This document shows positions 43,671 to 54,821 of a stretch of DNA of 64,000 bases, piece after piece (within the stretch, counting starts at the first letter, position 1; every line of letters begins with the position of its first letter). Source of the stretch: Aquanectria penicillioides (lineage: Eukaryota > Ascomycota > Sordariomycetes > Hypocreales > Nectriaceae); contig PYIU01000005.1 in the NCBI GenBank assembly GCA_003415625.1, positions 67,001-131,000 of the forward strand, given 5' to 3'. The notes under the pieces are model-generated. The model did not search any database and was not told where the DNA came from. It worked only from the letters and a program-made list of their open reading frames with translations. The position numbers and the translations under genes are program-made.

Positions 43671-45110
43671 TCAGAGTTTCAAACCAGCCATAAACTCACC
43701 ATCCCCACAATAACCTAGTAATTGTAGAATATCCCTCGCTCGTATATCAATACCCCCTGCTCTCTGATCTTCAATGCCAAATGAGATAAGAAGCTCATCA
43801 TCCAAATACCCATGGTATCCCTGGCCCTGACCTTTCCAGCTCATTGATGTGACATAAAACATGTCTGAAGTATTTCGGTCCGAATGTCTCTCTCGTCCAT
43901 GAATCCAGATTGGCCTTTGAGACAAGGCGTATAGCTCAAATGGAGCCCGCTGATAGAAGAGCATGACATACGGCTCATAAACCGAGTGATAATCGTAATA
44001 TGTCTTGTGTTGGTAAATGGTAAAGATAAAAGTGTTGAACTGGTCTGGTTTGCATGAAAAATCGTCGCGCCGGCACATGGTAATCTGCAATGAGTTGGTT
44101 GCTTGGTGGATGGACTCGAGTTCGGGCGCAGGTGACGGCATGTATCTAGCGAGACATTTTTCATCCCAAACTGCAGCCTTTGGAGAGAGGTCGGGCCCGG
44201 CAGCGCCGTCAGGGCTCAGTTGCGCAAACACTCGTTTTGGGAACACGTCGTAGTGAGCATACATTTGCCCGCCGATGTCCCAGAACAGAAACCAATTCTT
44301 CTCCAACTTGCCCCACGGTAGAGGTCGTTTCACTTCGGTGCCTAAGCGAAAGCTAAACGGACTAGTCGTGGCAAAACCAGAGTCGACAAGTAGTCTAAAG
44401 TCTTGAACAAACTGCCCGAAACAGGTGAATGCCGAGTTGGACCCAAACAAAATGAAAGGCGACTGGGGCCCCAAGAATACGCGAGCGTCATGGGGGCCAA
44501 TATTGAAGTTCATATAAGCAAACTTGCCCTCGCAGCGGTCACCAATTGTCGCTGCGATTGGAAGAGGATATGGGGGGTGTTGACAGCGCAGGACATCTTG
44601 GTCGAATGAAGCGTCGCAAACAATCTCCGTGAAGAAAGGAGAGGAACCCTGTTGTTTCACACGCTGTGCAACAACAATCCATGTGTTTTCGAGTGTCGGG
44701 TGAGGGATGATGTTAGGATTCATGCCGTGCATCCCACCGAAGTCAATGGAAAAGAATTTCTTATCGCTCGTGGAAACAGAGAATATTTCTTGATGTAATG
44801 TCCCATCATCAAGTTTGAATCCGCCACTGTCATCTGGGCCGCTGGTAATACTTTGGTCTGGGGTTGGAGCAGATGCATCAACCGTTTGGATAGGTGACGA
44901 GTTCGCCAAACTATCCGGTACCGTTGCATCACTCTCGATTGGATCAGGAAATCTTTCATCCTCAGCAGTTTCCCATAAGTCCGAGTCAGTCCAATCCTGC
45001 ACTCGGGTTCGGATGGCCTCTGTATGCCTATAGAAGCTCACGCCTAAATAGATCAGTACAAGAGCGGGCCCGAGGCAATATGATAGCCGCTTTATGTCTC
45101 GCACTAGCAT
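43671..45110 (-). CDS. Type II membrane protein, possible GT91/GH130-like beta-propeller glycosyltransferase
   Basis: A single 479-residue frame. A short basic cytosolic head and one membrane segment (LSYCLGPALVLIYLGVSFY, about residues 9-28) are followed by an acidic Ser/Pro-rich stem to about residue 100 and a lumenal domain. The domain contains SIDFGGMHGMNPNIIPHP, ENTWIVVAQRV, and NFNIGPHDARVFLGPQSPF then ILFGSNS. The GPxDARVF arrangement recalls the GPEDPR-type motif of five-bladed propellers in beta-mannosyltransferases (GT91) and GH130. A late segment, SWKGQGQGYHGYLDDELLISFGIEDQ, fits a propeller blade. The topology suggests a Golgi enzyme. The family assignment is inference from motifs; it could be a lineage-specific protein. 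It lies beside an acyltransferase and a GT32 enzyme. Confidence 0.6.
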   Translation of the reverse strand: MLVRDIKRLSYCLGPALVLIYLGVSFYRHTEAIRTRVQDWTDSDLWETAEDERFPDPIESDATVPDSLANSSPIQTVDASAPTPDQSITSGPDDSGGFKLDDGTLHQEIFSVSTSDKKFFSIDFGGMHGMNPNIIPHPTLENTWIVVAQRVKQQGSSPFFTEIVCDASFDQDVLRCQHPPYPLPIAATIGDRCEGKFAYMNFNIGPHDARVFLGPQSPFILFGSNSAFTCFGQFVQDFRLLVDSGFATTSPFSFRLGTEVKRPLPWGKLEKNWFLFWDIGGQMYAHYDVFPKRVFAQLSPDGAAGPDLSPKAAVWDEKCLARYMPSPAPELESIHQATNSLQITMCRRDDFSCKPDQFNTFIFTIYQHKTYYDYHSVYEPYVMLFYQRAPFELYALSQRPIWIHGRERHSDRNTSDMFYVTSMSWKGQGQGYHGYLDDELLISFGIEDQRAGGIDIRARDILQLLGYCGDGEFMAGLKL

Positions 45111-46225
45111 GGTGATGGGACGGGGAAAACGTTATGATTATTGATTCGAGCAGATGTGAAGACGGCGAGAAAAAGAGGTTTGGCAGTTTTCGTCGATTCT
45201 GTCAACAATGCCGTAGAGAAGTTAAAGCATGCCGAGGTAGTGCATGTAGTAATGCACGATGCCAGGAGTTGAGGTTTCTGGCCAAGGTAAAAATAGCACA
45301 GTCCCTTAGTGTACCCTGGAGTTTGAGTGACCCAAGTCTCGTGGAAAGCCTTGCTATGTGGCAAGAATGAAAATGATTCCAGTACCGCAGAGCATTGGCC
45401 ATCAAGCTTCAAGGAGAGGAACATTGATGATGCCGTGTAACCCGACTTAGGCAGCTCTGACGGAAGGAAATTGGTACAGCGTGATTATCGACTTACTGGT
45501 CGCTTCTATTGAAATGGAAGATCCTCATATAGAAACGGACCCATCGGCAAACAGACAAGATTTTGCCTCTAAGCGATTGATTTGCACTATGCAGCGGGGG
45601 ATACCAGACACTGCGTTAGATTGTTGGTTCGTCGCCAGGACTACCAATTCTACACAAGGATGACATCCAATTTGGACTCTCACCCACAAGGTCATGAACG
45701 GACGATCTCAGCGCGCATTGTCATATGCATACCGAGGCTCAACGAGCTGTGTCAATACCCCGCGCACCCCGCATGCGATCCACACATCCATCTCAATGGA
45801 ATCTAGTAAGTAATCGGCGCTGCTGCAGGGGTCCTCCAACAAGGACAAGGGGAATGTGTCGATCTTGGGCAACGTTGCGCCGACGCTGCATAAAGCTTGA
45901 ATGCCGCTGGCCCGAGTAGGATTGCTCAATATTGGGGTGGTTGGATGTGATAAAATGCCATCACATGTTGATAGGGATAGGTTTCCGGCCGAATTCAACA
46001 ATCAGTGAGAGAAACACGGAACTGGATTGTGACGTATCTCAGGCCACCCTCGGGAGGCTTATTCGCCTTCGATTCTGAATATGCCGAAGACTTATGACCA
46101 TGGGAGACACGAGGGGGGCATGCCGTGATGATGTAGAAGAAAAAAAATGGTAGCATGGATTGAACATCCATCATCTTTGGTCTTCCTCCAATTTTGTATT
46201 TACCTAGAAAGTCTGATCTATGTTG
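45111..46225. other. Intergenic region, 1.1 kb
   Basis: Upstream of the type II membrane protein and downstream of the acyltransferase, both on the minus strand. Small unrelated frames occur. No gene is called. Confidence 0.4.
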
Positions 46226-47713
46226 CTATGCCTTCACCCGACCTGATGTTCCCAATGCCTTCCGATAAAACCAGGATGTAAACTTGACCGTTGGTCCGTC
46301 TATGACCCTCGTGACCAGTTCAGCCAAGCCATAGGTCAACGGGAACAAGACTAAATGAGGGACAAGATAGGATATCTCTAATCCCACTGGCCCTCTTCGC
46401 GGCAACGGAAGCTTGTTGGCCCAGTGTGGGATATTCTGAAGATGTTCCGAAGCGTGCCACCCGGCAGCGACGTATATCCTATCACCAAGTGTCCAGAGCA
46501 CCGGTCCGTGAATCATGTACAATCCAAACGAAGTGCGTCCAAGATATTGACAAGCTCGAGACTCGAAGAATTGCTTCAGCCAGGGGATGCGTGGAATCGC
46601 CGCGACAAGCCAGATTGCTGCCCAAAAGAGGTAAAACCACTTGTAGTCGAAAACGGCCTGGGGTTTGAGGTACGACAAATAGTACCACCCTCGACTTTTT
46701 GCCATCTGTTCGACATCATTGGTCTCACTCGGGACTCCGCCCAAGAGGATGCTGAAAACAAGAAGGTGATAATAAATAAATTCCTTTGCTGGTTCTAGTC
46801 GTTGCAAAAACCGCGGCAACTCGCCCTTCTTTGCGAGAAGATCCAAGTCGCATAGTAGCATCCCGCCGACAAACATGGCACAATACCATCCGTCGCAGAT
46901 GTACATGAAGTAGTATATTAGGCCAAGTTGGCATAGGAGTCGGGAATTTTGAGAACACCGCGAGAGAGCCATGCAAGTAGTGTAGATGACGATAGAGCCT
47001 CTGAACTCGGCCGGAATAGACCACAGGTGGGTGTTGTAGCTCAGCCACGGCGTACCACCCTCTTTGAAGACGAAGCTGAAATTTTTGAACTCGACGTAGA
47101 ATGCCCAAAACTCTGCCCATAAGGTGGATTGTAGTTTAACTGGCCGAACCCATAACCCCAATACGTGCCACACCGTAATTGACAGTGATATGGTGGCAAT
47201 AAGTGGGAGAAAGAGTCGAAGCCAACGTCTGAAAAGTGCTGAGGCGATGTTGTCACTGAGCTTGACATAATCTCCGGCGTGTATCAGGGTCAATGGTGTC
47301 AATGAAAGGACATAACCTGAAATGACAAAAAAGACGGACACAGCGTAGTGGCCACCGCTAAACAAATGTCTGATGCCGGGGAAGGCAGCCATGTAGTATT
47401 TGCCTTGGTAGCCAAAGCCGTTTTCAAACGCTCCCTTTGTATCGCCTGCATCGTGAACCCAAAGGCTATGGTGCTGTAGGTAGACTAGAAATGCTGCAAA
47501 TCCTCTTAGCCCGTCAAGGTAGGCCGTTGGCCGTAACTTGTCGGTTTGAGGGGGGAATTTGGGCCATAAAGTCCAGTTGCTGCGTTTTGGTGCCGGCTTG
47601 GTCTTGCGGGAAGATTTGGCTGGCTTCCAGCCATTTGAAAATGTCCAGTCTCGGTTGAAATCAACTTCTTCCCAAACCTTGCCGTTGAGGATGCCGTCTT
47701 GTGGTGAAGACAT
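46226..47713 (-). CDS. Acyltransferase-3 family multi-pass membrane protein
   Basis: About 495 residues from the ATG at 47713 (MSSPQDG); an in-frame upstream ATG at 47743 would add 10. After a basic soluble N-terminus comes LRPTAYLDGLRGFAAFLVYLQHHS, the acyl_transf_3 signature R-x-x-x-L-D-G-L-R-G. Then GGHYAVSVFFVISGYVLSL, LFRRWLRLFLPLIATISLSI, NTHLWSIPAEFRGSIVIY and GRTSFGLYMIHGPVLWTLGD, all typical helices of the family, which has about ten. Members transfer acetyl or other acyl groups to sugars or other acceptors from the lumenal or outer face. The neighbouring probable glycosyltransferases suggest an O-acylated glycan as substrate, which is inference. Confidence 0.88.
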   Translation of the reverse strand: MSSPQDGILNGKVWEEVDFNRDWTFSNGWKPAKSSRKTKPAPKRSNWTLWPKFPPQTDKLRPTAYLDGLRGFAAFLVYLQHHSLWVHDAGDTKGAFENGFGYQGKYYMAAFPGIRHLFSGGHYAVSVFFVISGYVLSLTPLTLIHAGDYVKLSDNIASALFRRWLRLFLPLIATISLSITVWHVLGLWVRPVKLQSTLWAEFWAFYVEFKNFSFVFKEGGTPWLSYNTHLWSIPAEFRGSIVIYTTCMALSRCSQNSRLLCQLGLIYYFMYICDGWYCAMFVGGMLLCDLDLLAKKGELPRFLQRLEPAKEFIYYHLLVFSILLGGVPSETNDVEQMAKSRGWYYLSYLKPQAVFDYKWFYLFWAAIWLVAAIPRIPWLKQFFESRACQYLGRTSFGLYMIHGPVLWTLGDRIYVAAGWHASEHLQNIPHWANKLPLPRRGPVGLEISYLVPHLVLFPLTYGLAELVTRVIDGPTVKFTSWFYRKALGTSGRVKA

Positions 47714-49001
47714 TGTGAAGATGACGGAGACTCGTTGGTGCAAGAGACGCCGTCAGGGGGGAACACGGTGTTTTGCAACCGTTTTTGGATAGAAAAAGTG
47801 GCATATTTTGTGCTCATAGCATGACCTCGACGGACGTCGGATTTGGCTTCCGGCCTCCAAAGAACCCATTGGGCATTGAGACTTTCACAAGCTCCAGATT
47901 GAGATCGCCAAGACGAGTGGGTCCCGAGGTCAAGAAATATAATGAGCGCTAAGCTTTTGATTTTCGCGGGGTATGGGGCACGGGGATGAGTACGGGGATG
48001 CGGGAGCTAATGACGCGATGAATATCAAGCTCGCAAAAGAACCATCATGCGGTTGTAGGAAAGGATGAGCCCCGCAAGGTTGCAGATCGATGGCCATTGT
48101 TGGCCAGCCACAGGATATGTCCTGGAGTCAAAGATAGGACATCAGCTGAGGGGCTTCCCCAGGAGATCAGCTTGGAGATAAAAAGTGATAGCTCTATGAC
48201 GTGGTTGGACGAATTGCATCTCCTAGTTTGGGCTGGCGGCATAAACCGTGTGAAATGCCCCTGTCAGATTATTCCGAATCCGGCATCTCTTCCGATTGCC
48301 TCCCTCTCGCGTGCGCCGGGCCGAGCAGGTTTTCAAAGATAGGGTGTTAAGGCGTGATCTGCACCATCGCCATTTTGCGAAGGATGGGGTATAAGCCCCG
48401 CGATCCAGCCAACAAGCCTTTTGTGACGAAGATTGTGAAGCCAAGTCCCTCGGCAATCTTTGGTGAGCGAACAATTGGGACGATCGCCGGAATACGAGGT
48501 GATGACAAGGGCTCCCCTAGTCTGCAGGCCAGTCTCGAGGTCTGGCCGTATTGTGCCGTTGCTTTGAATACTCAGCAGCTAACTCGACTGATGGCGTCGT
48601 CACCGACATGAGAGCAGGGGCTGTGAACGAGTATACCATAGTTGGAATAGCTTCGGGTGATAGCACCGAATCTATACTGGATATTCTCTCTGTCGAACAA
48701 TTAACCCCTGCCGTTATTCGGCTTCACATGGCATTCCGTGTCCGATCCATGACAAAATTCCGCCGTGACGAGGGGTGAGGAGACCCGAGTTGCACGATAT
48801 AGAGTTGATTATGCTATTCTGGTTCCCGATAAGAGCGCCATGGCGCCCGATGGCGGTCTCAACAATCCTAGAACAGCCTTGGCGTCCATTATGTGTAATT
48901 AACTTGGAATGTCTGGCCAGCTGTTGGTTGCTCTGAGCGTGCCGTACACTACCTTTTACTCCCATTAATCACCTCGCCTGTGACCTCAACACTTCATCGA
49001 T
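47714..49001. other. Divergent intergenic region, 1.29 kb
   Basis: It lies between the acyltransferase (minus) and the GT32 gene (plus). Two overlapping plus-strand frames (48354-48611 and 48551-48778) read as coding-like but have no recognisable motif. They could be a decayed gene or chance. Confidence 0.35.
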
Positions 49002-50288
49002 ATGAAACCACGCACTCGTCACAGCGCTCCAGCCAACCTTCTCATCTTTCCGAACAGCTTATCTGCGATTTCAGAGAAGGGAGAAATCAGAGACGACGAC
49101 ATCGACATGAACTCTCCCCTGGGCTCGCCTACTTTGACGGCCTCGACGGCAAAGTTTAGGAACAAGGTGCCGGCACAAATGATGAGATATATGCGACTCT
49201 ATCTGGCTTGCGTTTGTCTCATCCTCATTATTTTGAACACAGACGTCATTTGGAACATGCCTTCCCCTTGGGAACTCATCTTTGATGAAGAAAAATTTCG
49301 ACACAAGCTCCCAACCCACTCGTTTCCACAAAAGATATGGCAGACCTGGAAAGCAAACCCCTTTGATTTCGAAGAACGTGACACAGTCAACGCGCGAACT
49401 TGGCTGGAAAAGAACCCCGGTATGCGATATGAGGTCCTTACTGACGCCAACGAAATGTCGTATGTTGAGGAACATTTCGGTCCCAAGGGCTTCAATCGCC
49501 CCGACATTGTTCGGTTCTACAGGACCATCAACTTGCCCATTATCAAAGCAGACCTCCTACGGTACATGGTTATGTATGCAGAGGGTGGGGTATACGCCGA
49601 CATTGATGTCGAGGCTCTTAGACCCATCGATCGCTTTGTCCCCCAACGATACAGCGAAGAAGACATTGACATGATTGTGGGGATAGAGATTGATCAGCCT
49701 GAGTTCAAGGACCATCGCATCCTAGGCAAGAAGTCAATGTCATTCTGCCAATGGACATTTATCTCAAGAGCCCGCCAGCCAGTCATGCTGAGGCTGATTG
49801 AGAACATTATGAAATGGCTCAAGGATGTCGCCAGAAAACAGGGCGTGTCAATAAGTGATGTGGAGCTTGACTTTGATCAAGTGATTACAGGGACAGGACC
49901 ATCGGCATTCACAATTGCTCTGATGGAAGAGATGAATAAAAAGAGTCGAGGGCCTAAGGTTACCTGGGACATGTTTCATAACATGTACGAGTCAAAAGTT
50001 GTTGGTCGCGTCCTTGTCCTGGATGTTGAAGCCTTTTGCGCGGGGCAAGGCCATTCAGACTCGGGTAATCACGATTCTCGGGGAGCACTTGTTAAGCACC
50101 ACTATCATGCATCCAATTGGCCTAGCCGACATGCTAGGTATAGTCATCCAGCGTATGGGCAGGTGGAGGATTGCAACTGGGATGCCGAGTGCGTAAGAAA
50201 GTGGGACGAAAACGTGGCGGAGTTTGAGAAACTACCAGAGGAAGAGAAGAAACAGAAGATCGACGAACGCAATAGTTTATTGGATTAG
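49002..50288 (+). CDS. GT32 glycosyltransferase (Och1/Hoc1-like alpha-1,6-mannosyltransferase type)
   Basis: A 428-residue intronless type II membrane protein. A cytosolic head of about 66 residues precedes one hydrophobic anchor (LYLACVCLILIILNTDVIW). The lumenal domain has FPQKIWQTWKANP, the classic GT32 opening, LPIIKADLLRYMVMYAEGGVYADIDVEALRPID (read in parts) with the DxD metal/nucleotide-sugar motif (DID, about residue 200), and later GTGPSAFTIALMEEM and HHYHASNW. These match Och1/Hoc1-type enzymes that add mannose from GDP-mannose to N-glycans in the Golgi; other fungal GT32 proteins modify glycolipids. The C-terminus is long and charged. The first ATG is taken as start, although a nearby internal ATG (about residue 36) would keep the anchor. 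Confidence 0.88.
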   Translation: MKPRTRHSAPANLLIFPNSLSAISEKGEIRDDDIDMNSPLGSPTLTASTAKFRNKVPAQMMRYMRLYLACVCLILIILNTDVIWNMPSPWELIFDEEKFRHKLPTHSFPQKIWQTWKANPFDFEERDTVNARTWLEKNPGMRYEVLTDANEMSYVEEHFGPKGFNRPDIVRFYRTINLPIIKADLLRYMVMYAEGGVYADIDVEALRPIDRFVPQRYSEEDIDMIVGIEIDQPEFKDHRILGKKSMSFCQWTFISRARQPVMLRLIENIMKWLKDVARKQGVSISDVELDFDQVITGTGPSAFTIALMEEMNKKSRGPKVTWDMFHNMYESKVVGRVLVLDVEAFCAGQGHSDSGNHDSRGALVKHHYHASNWPSRHARYSHPAYGQVEDCNWDAECVRKWDENVAEFEKLPEEEKKQKIDERNSLLD

Positions 50289-50607
50289 ACCCTAGAGAAT
50301 AATAAACATAGAAACGGAAGAAATAACTGCTCACATCGTTGATTGCGAACTACTACAATCATTCCGATGTCAAATTATCATTCAACTTCGCTCCACGCGT
50401 AATCTACATTGAGAATAGGACCGTATTCACAGATTTCAAGTCTCGCCCAATTCAAGGCTATGTAGCGGCAATATTAAGCGTAGGCAATTACTAAAAAAAC
50501 TATTCATGTTATTCGATGTTTCAAATTTGCTGCTTGCATGTCTCCGTCGTCGTCGTTCGAATCTGTGCGATCAAGTCCGTCTCGGCTACTCCACGCATAT
50601 CTCCTCA
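50289..50607. other. Convergent intergenic region, 319 bp
   Basis: The 3' flanks of the GT32 and sulfate permease genes. Nothing else is seen. Confidence 0.4.
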
Positions 50608-52718
50608 TTATACCTCAGCCTTCTCAAGATGGGCCGTGTGTGCCTTCAAAGCTTCTTCCTCGATGATGGAATTAGAGCGCCTGGGAGCTCTTGCGGCACT
50701 AACAAGATCGCGATACAAGGGTGTGGAGTCATCGGAGTCATCCTCATCTGCAGAATCTGCTTCCGCGTCTGAAATTCGCCATTTCGCCCTCTCAAATCGC
50801 TGTCGGACATACGGCGACATGCCCACAAATCGAATCTCAACGTCTTTTCCGCCGTACTTCTTGATGCCCGCAACAAGGCTTCTCAGATGCGTCACAGCTG
50901 TGCTATCGACATGATTGACTCTGCCAAAGTCGAAAATAACTAGGCTGATGGGTGGTAGCAGCGACGGATCATCAACGCCAGCCTCCTTTCTCAACCGAAT
51001 TACCCTCTTCTCTCCAACGACGGACCAGTTACGCTCCACTTCAGGACCATGACTGCCGTTGTATACTGGCGCATGAAATGTTTGGATGTAATCCAACGCT
51101 TTAGTCGTGTTTCGGAATGCGTTCGGGAAGAACAAAGACTCATTGAATTGGAAGATCCGGGCATCGGCAGGTAAGTTAGGGGGTATTGACCGTGACTGAT
51201 CCAACGCGATAGCGAGCTCAGATCTTGTTTCAACACCCCCTCCTGTTGAAGACAAGCGACGAAAGGCTTGGAGGAGTAGCGAATAGATAATGTTGAACCC
51301 GACAGCACAGCCGATTCCTACCTCGGTGGAAACAAATAGGGAGACCCACAAAGCAATCATGGAGGAAATAAAGTCTCCCAGAGAGGTCTTCCAGTACTTG
51401 TAGAATGTAGCTGGTGACGAGATCAACCCCCAGACAGCAGTTATAATGATAGCTGCCAGGGTTGCCTTTGGAATCCAATATAGTGTACCCACCAACTCGT
51501 AAACGCAGATGAGTACGACTGCCATGGTAACAAGCCCAGATAGTGGCGATTTGACATTGCACGATGAATTGACAGCTGTGCGGGACATGGCGCCTCCAAC
51601 ACCCATGGCGTGAAAGAAGCTATTGAAGAAATTCGTAACTCCAAAGTAGCAAAGTTCTTGACTCTGGTCTGTCGTGTAGTCATTCTTGACAGCGAATGCC
51701 CGACAAATTGCTGTGTGTTCCACAGCGGCACCGATAAAGACTGCTATACTGCGACCAGCAACCTGAGGAATCAGATCGGCCGGCGGCATCTTGGGAGCTT
51801 CTTGACCATCAGCCTTGACTTTGACAACCTTGAATAGGTAATTATCCTCATCGCGATTTTTGTTGACCGCGTAGCTAACACCGGTGAAGAGAACTAGTGT
51901 CAAGAATGCCCTAGTGATGGACAGAAGCCAGACGATCTTGTATTTCTTGCCCCACCTCTTCCCTGACTTGTCTAAGATGGTCAAGAAGAGGATGCCGGTG
52001 AATCCTATAAGACAAGCCCAACCGTTTGCGTTGGGGAGTTCATTGAAGATGTCGTGAATTTGGGTGGCCGCACCGTCGCCGACGTTCTCTTCGCCGAGCA
52101 GGCTGTCCATTTGGTTGAGGATGATGGTAATAGCAATTGCAGTAATGAAACCGCTGAGAACTGGTAGAGAAATGAACTCCAATAAGAAGCCCAGTTTGAG
52201 GAATCCCAATGCCATCCCGTATACTCCCATCATGAAAGCCGTCGCAGAGGCAATTTCGGATGGGGTCCATCGGTCTTGAAGCGCGTGCACGTTCTCCGAT
52301 GTAAGAAGGCCGATCAGTGAGGTTGGTCCAGTTGACACATCTGATTAAACCATCTTGTCAGCTGCGTTTATGAAAAGTAGAATCGACGAGACAAACCTTT
52401 CGTAGTTCCCATAAAAGAATAGATGGCAGCGGGGAGCCAACTTGACATAAGCCCGTATTCAACAGGGATCTCCGCAATCTTGGCATAGGATAAGCCTTGA
52501 GGAATGAGCATGAGCCCAATCGTCAGACCAGCAATAACGTCGTTGAGAATCCATCGTGGATTGTATTTTGGAAGCCACCCAATGATGGGGAACTTGTCAA
52601 TGACGTATCTCACGGAAGCAGATGGAAGGGCCCGCGCACCCTCAGCCCCTAGGTGAACAACACGGTTCCAGGTTATGTCGTTTCTGACGTCCGACTTAAT
52701 CTTCTCCACAAGCTTCAT
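50608..52718 (-). CDS. SulP/SLC26 sulfate permease with STAS domain
   Basis: Two exons (52718-52397 and 52340-50608; 56-nt intron) give 684 residues. Typical words: LPKYNPRWILNDVIAGLTIG, LMLIPQGLSYAKIAEIPVEYGL, the SulP signature DVSTGPTSLIGLL, VLSGFITAIAITIIL, and GAMSRTAVNSSCNVKSPLSG. Ten to fourteen helices precede a cytosolic C-terminal STAS domain (FQFNESLFFPNA, SLVIFDFGRVNHVDSTAVTHL), then an acidic serine-rich stretch (ADSADEDDSDDS) and a basic tail. It imports sulfate (or related oxyanions) at the plasma membrane with protons. Fungal sulfate permeases are usually induced by sulfur limitation; no specific site is called here. Confidence 0.92.
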
Positions 52719-53921
52719 AATTATTTGAAATATATATTCAGTGATGGATTTGTGGCGGTGTTGAGTTTGGCAAACATATAGGCTGGAAGGATGGCTAAGG
52801 TCAAGCAACTTGGGGTTTATATACAAACTGTAGATCAAACTGCGTGATAAAGCGAGCCCAACTAGACTGTGATTCTCCACCCATGACCACCGCGCATTCG
52901 TGTATTGCTTCTGGAGGGTGGTGCAGTATTATTCACTTCCGGCATATGAGATCCGTGCCAACCAACCAACCTGACTTGCAATACGCCTTCCACAGCCTCT
53001 CGACTGTATCTCGACTGTATCTCGGGCTTCGGAATCCCAATTACCCCTCATGTAACAAAATAACTTGTCACTTGGTCGGTTTGGATCCCCTTGAAGCTAA
53101 GTTGAGGGTGTCCCGCGACCCCCCATCCGAACCAGTTGGGGGGCGATAAAGGAGGAAGTGGTGTAGTGGGAGTGGTGGGCACTAGGTATCGTGTAGACTA
53201 GCTGATTGAGCTCTAAATGAAGAGTGGCAAATAATCTGTGAGAATTGATCGTAGTTTGTGAGCTTCTCGTTGAGATGGTTGTCTTTCCTTGGTTGAGAGG
53301 GGTGAAGCACTTCAAAGGAGGTTGCAGTGGGGGTTAGCCGGCGTTGCATTGTGATCACACGCACATCTTGGAAACGAATGCGGGGGAGAGACCTACACGA
53401 TGACTGCCGTCTACGTACGGCGGGGGTATTGGTAGGGTTAGTCCAGAGTCATCTTGATCTGCAGACCAATATACGTCTTCTATTTTCCCAATTAGCCGCC
53501 CGAAAATCTTCCAGCTGGACGTGAGACACCCCAACTGAGACTGATGAGGAAGGACAATAAATAGCCACCGTCACTGGCTTACGCACAATGCAGGCCAATA
53601 ATAATCTCCTAGTAGAACCGTGACATATTGGCAGGTGCATGCAGAGTCGTGGATCCAGACACGGTTTCATACGTTGTCGGCGCGAGTAGCGGGCGTTGAG
53701 TGTAAGGAGGTCGTTAAGACGCCTGTGATAGAAGTGGTATGATTGAATGCGAGGAAAGAAAACTCCGGGGCCCTAATAAAAATAGAAGTTATTCCAAAGG
53801 ATGGGGGAAAACACCTACCGTAATGGATTTCATGCCCATGGAGAATTCTCATCAGGTTTCGAATTCAAGTTCAATTTGGCTTTGATGACTATAGAAGCAA
53901 TCTAGATCTTGACTTGACATT
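52719..53921. other. Intergenic region, 1.2 kb
   Basis: Upstream of the sulfate permease and downstream of the DUF1275 gene. Only short motif-free frames occur. A repeated word TCTCGACTGTA appears twice in tandem near 52997-53020. Confidence 0.4.
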
Positions 53922-54821
53922 TCACTCATCAGCAGGCCAAAGCCCCCAAGAAACAACTATCAGAAGCTTCATAGCTGAAGCTACCCACAAGGCTCCAGCT
54001 GCACCTAAAGTACTTTTCGCGATAAACCCGCCAAGCAAGGCACCAGCAAGAAGCAATGTCGGCGCTGCGAGCCTCTGGTTTCTCTCAACATTAATGAAAA
54101 CACTCTCGAAGAGTTCTGCATCAGAGAATAAGTCGCAATAGATGCTTGTTAAAACAACACTGGTCAGGGCATTATACTTCAATGCCCGGCTCGCGACGGC
54201 TTGACCACAACTCTGCAATGCCACTAGGCCAATTGGCACCAGGACGTACCAAGGGACATCATCAGGACCTGCACCCTTTGGTCCCCAAGTCAGAATGGAT
54301 GCCGCCACGACAATAAATACCATTTGAATGAGGAATGAGAGACAGAGAATCCACCTCTGTTTTGGTGACGGGGAAAAAACCCTGTGAAGCCGACTGAAGA
54401 AGAACGAGCCAATGCAGAACGCTAGGATCGAGATGCCTGACTTCTTCCACCGGTTGGTCCCGGCAGTTGGCCCCAAGCCTACATAAACGGTATTTCCTGA
54501 ACAGATTTGTAAGCTTTGTTCCAGGTTTGATACGTGTGATTTCAACGCATACGTACCTGTCTGCATGGACACAAAGGCCCCCCAGGTAGAGATGGACGCA
54601 CTGTCCAAGATGCCAGTGATAACATAGCAAGCTAGAAGAACTAAATCGGCCCAGTCCCGGCGAACATCAACGGCCATCTTCTTCCGCCACCATGATTTTG
54701 TCTCTGGCTTCGGCCCCAATAATGGATCACCTTGGCCATCGCTAGTTGCCGCACTGTTGTTTTGTGGAAGAGCCGAATCGCCGACGGTTCCATACGAGTT
54801 TGAGACTGGTAATGTGGCCAT
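53922..54821 (-). CDS. DUF1275 (YoaK-like) membrane protein
   Basis: Two exons (54821-54557 and 54496-53922; 60-nt intron) give 279 residues. A hydrophilic N-terminus of about 50 residues is followed by WADLVLLACYVITGILDSAS, FVSMQTGNTVYVGLG across the splice (the family's MxTGNxV core), ILAFCIGSFFFSRLHRVF, then helices around SFLIQMVFIVVAASI and ALQSCGQAVASRALKYNALT (the second conserved block), and LLLAGALLGGFIAKS. Six helices are expected. The family is widespread in bacteria and fungi and has no settled function. Splicing at the canonical GTACGT donor exactly rebuilds the MQTGNT motif. Confidence 0.85.
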   Translation of the reverse strand: MATLPVSNSYGTVGDSALPQNNSAATSDGQGDPLLGPKPETKSWWRKKMAVDVRRDWADLVLLACYVITGILDSASISTWGAFVSMQTGTYALKSHVSNLEQSLQICSGNTVYVGLGPTAGTNRWKKSGISILAFCIGSFFFSRLHRVFSPSPKQRWILCLSFLIQMVFIVVAASILTWGPKGAGPDDVPWYVLVPIGLVALQSCGQAVASRALKYNALTSVVLTSIYCDLFSDAELFESVFINVERNQRLAAPTLLLAGALLGGFIAKSTLGAAGALWVASAMKLLIVVSWGLWPADE

